This document shows, piece after piece, positions 63,645 through 64,000 of a stretch of 64,000 nucleotides of DNA. Each line of letters opens with the position of its first letter. The stretch's first letter is position 1. The stretch covers positions 1 through 64,000 of the forward strand of contig JAQBSZ010000007.1 of the NCBI GenBank assembly GCA_027623555.1, in the 5' to 3' direction. The position numbers and the translations under genes are program-made. This DNA is from Pseudomonadota bacterium. GTDB lineage: Bacteria > Pseudomonadota > Gammaproteobacteria > Pseudomonadales > Pseudohongiellaceae. The notes beneath the pieces were generated by a model that searched no databases, was not told the origin of the DNA, and worked only from the letters and a program-made list of their open reading frames with translations.

Positions 63645-64000
63645 TTAGCGCGGCAGTGGATACCTGCGCGCCTCACCATAAATTAGCTCTTCTACAAATT
63701 CCACACACCGAAAATCCATCAATCGGGCGTTCTCTTCGATGCGCCGATAGAGCGGCATCTTGATAGTAAACGGCTCTGATAACACCAGGGGGTCTTCGAT
63801 TGTCGCCTCGTAATCGATATGATTCGGGCCGATCATTGTGTACCGCTCGATCACGCGCATCTGATAACTGTGGTGGCTCCCTGCCCGGTCCAGCCAGGTC
63901 TGGTCGCCCAGACCGGTTACTTCCACCACTAGTGTGTCACCTTCCCACTGACCCACCGACCATCCCATCCAGGAATCAACCTGAGAAGAACCCGGGTTGT
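63645..64000 (-). CDS. Partial secreted protein paralogous to the 62499-63620 gene
   Basis: The C-terminal part of a larger protein that runs off the right edge; the frame is open to base 64000. SVGQWEGDTLVVEVTGLGDQTWLD and RVIERYTMIGPNHIDYEATIEDPLV match the conserved blocks of the neighbouring gene (WWEGDTLVVETTNFRD, VTERFRMESADKLVYTFTVEDPSV), so the two are tandem paralogues. The Met at 63968 is internal. The full length and start are outside the window. Confidence 0.75.
   Translation of the reverse strand, partial: NPGSSQVDSWMGWSVGQWEGDTLVVEVTGLGDQTWLDRAGSHHSYQMRVIERYTMIGPNHIDYEATIEDPLVLSEPFTIKMPLYRRIEENARLMDFRCVEFVEELIYGEARRYPLPR

Noticed and set aside
1..64000. CRISPR arrays, tRNA or rRNA genes, insertion sequences
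   Set aside because: No regularly spaced repeats, cloverleaf candidates, rRNA-like blocks or transposase genes were seen on either strand.

Overview
This 64 kb window is chromosomal DNA from an uncultured-looking gammaproteobacterium. The diderm markers are TamA/TamB, a porin-like barrel and several lipoproteins. The gammaproteobacterial cues are ModE with two Mop domains and a recognisable ModE box, MarC, and a narGHJI operon behind an FNR-type site. Planctomycete-style families are also present (PSD1/DUF1549-DUF1553, DUF1501, DUF1080), which occur in some marine gammaproteobacterial lineages. The exact lineage is inference. I found no rRNA or tRNA gene, CRISPR array or transposase.

Layout: 1-4041 holds an unknown secreted protein (minus strand) after a striking 44-bp palindrome, then the distal part of a tightly packed minus-strand set: STAND NTPase with HTH and TPR-like tail (4060-6687), CapK/PaaK-like ligase, TylF-like methyltransferase and secreted cupin. 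The STAND gene is visibly AT-richer than its neighbours. At 7007-7403 lies a decayed type IV pilin, followed by a VWA lipoprotein - ECF sigma factor - putative anti-sigma set (7539-11104), a macro-domain protein and an MBL-fold enzyme. At 12785-16201 is molybdate control and uptake: modE, then modCBA with a near-consensus ModE box. At 16369-27272 is a run of secreted or catabolic genes: NHL-repeat protein, ArsR-SRPBCC pair, DUF1501/PSD1 pair, aldose epimerase lipoprotein, an interrupted acetoacetate decarboxylase-like gene, DUF1080 and a cupin. Two tandem CNNM/CorC-type membrane proteins follow.

The metabolic centre is a minus-strand nitrate respiration operon (40642 to 30150): a diheme membrane-anchored cytochrome c, narG, narH, narJ, narI and a fused double NarK transporter. 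It is preceded by an FNR-type site placed correctly relative to a -10 element. The molybdate uptake genes 14 kb away supply the metal NarG needs, so the two modules are functionally linked. Beyond it lie an outer-membrane barrel, a serine hydrolase, an M15-like protein, ion transporters (MarC, NhaA, TerC, dicarboxylate symporter), tamA-tamB, and CorA-MscS. The right end carries secreted proteins of oxidative or unknown function: cytochrome c/PHM-like oxidase, DUF6152, cupin and two paralogous 'EGDTLVVE' proteins.

Three genes are interrupted: the pilin by two frameshifts, the ADC-like gene by an in-frame TGA, and tamA by an in-frame TAA. Either this genome carries recent pseudogenes or the sequence has local errors; the window alone cannot decide.
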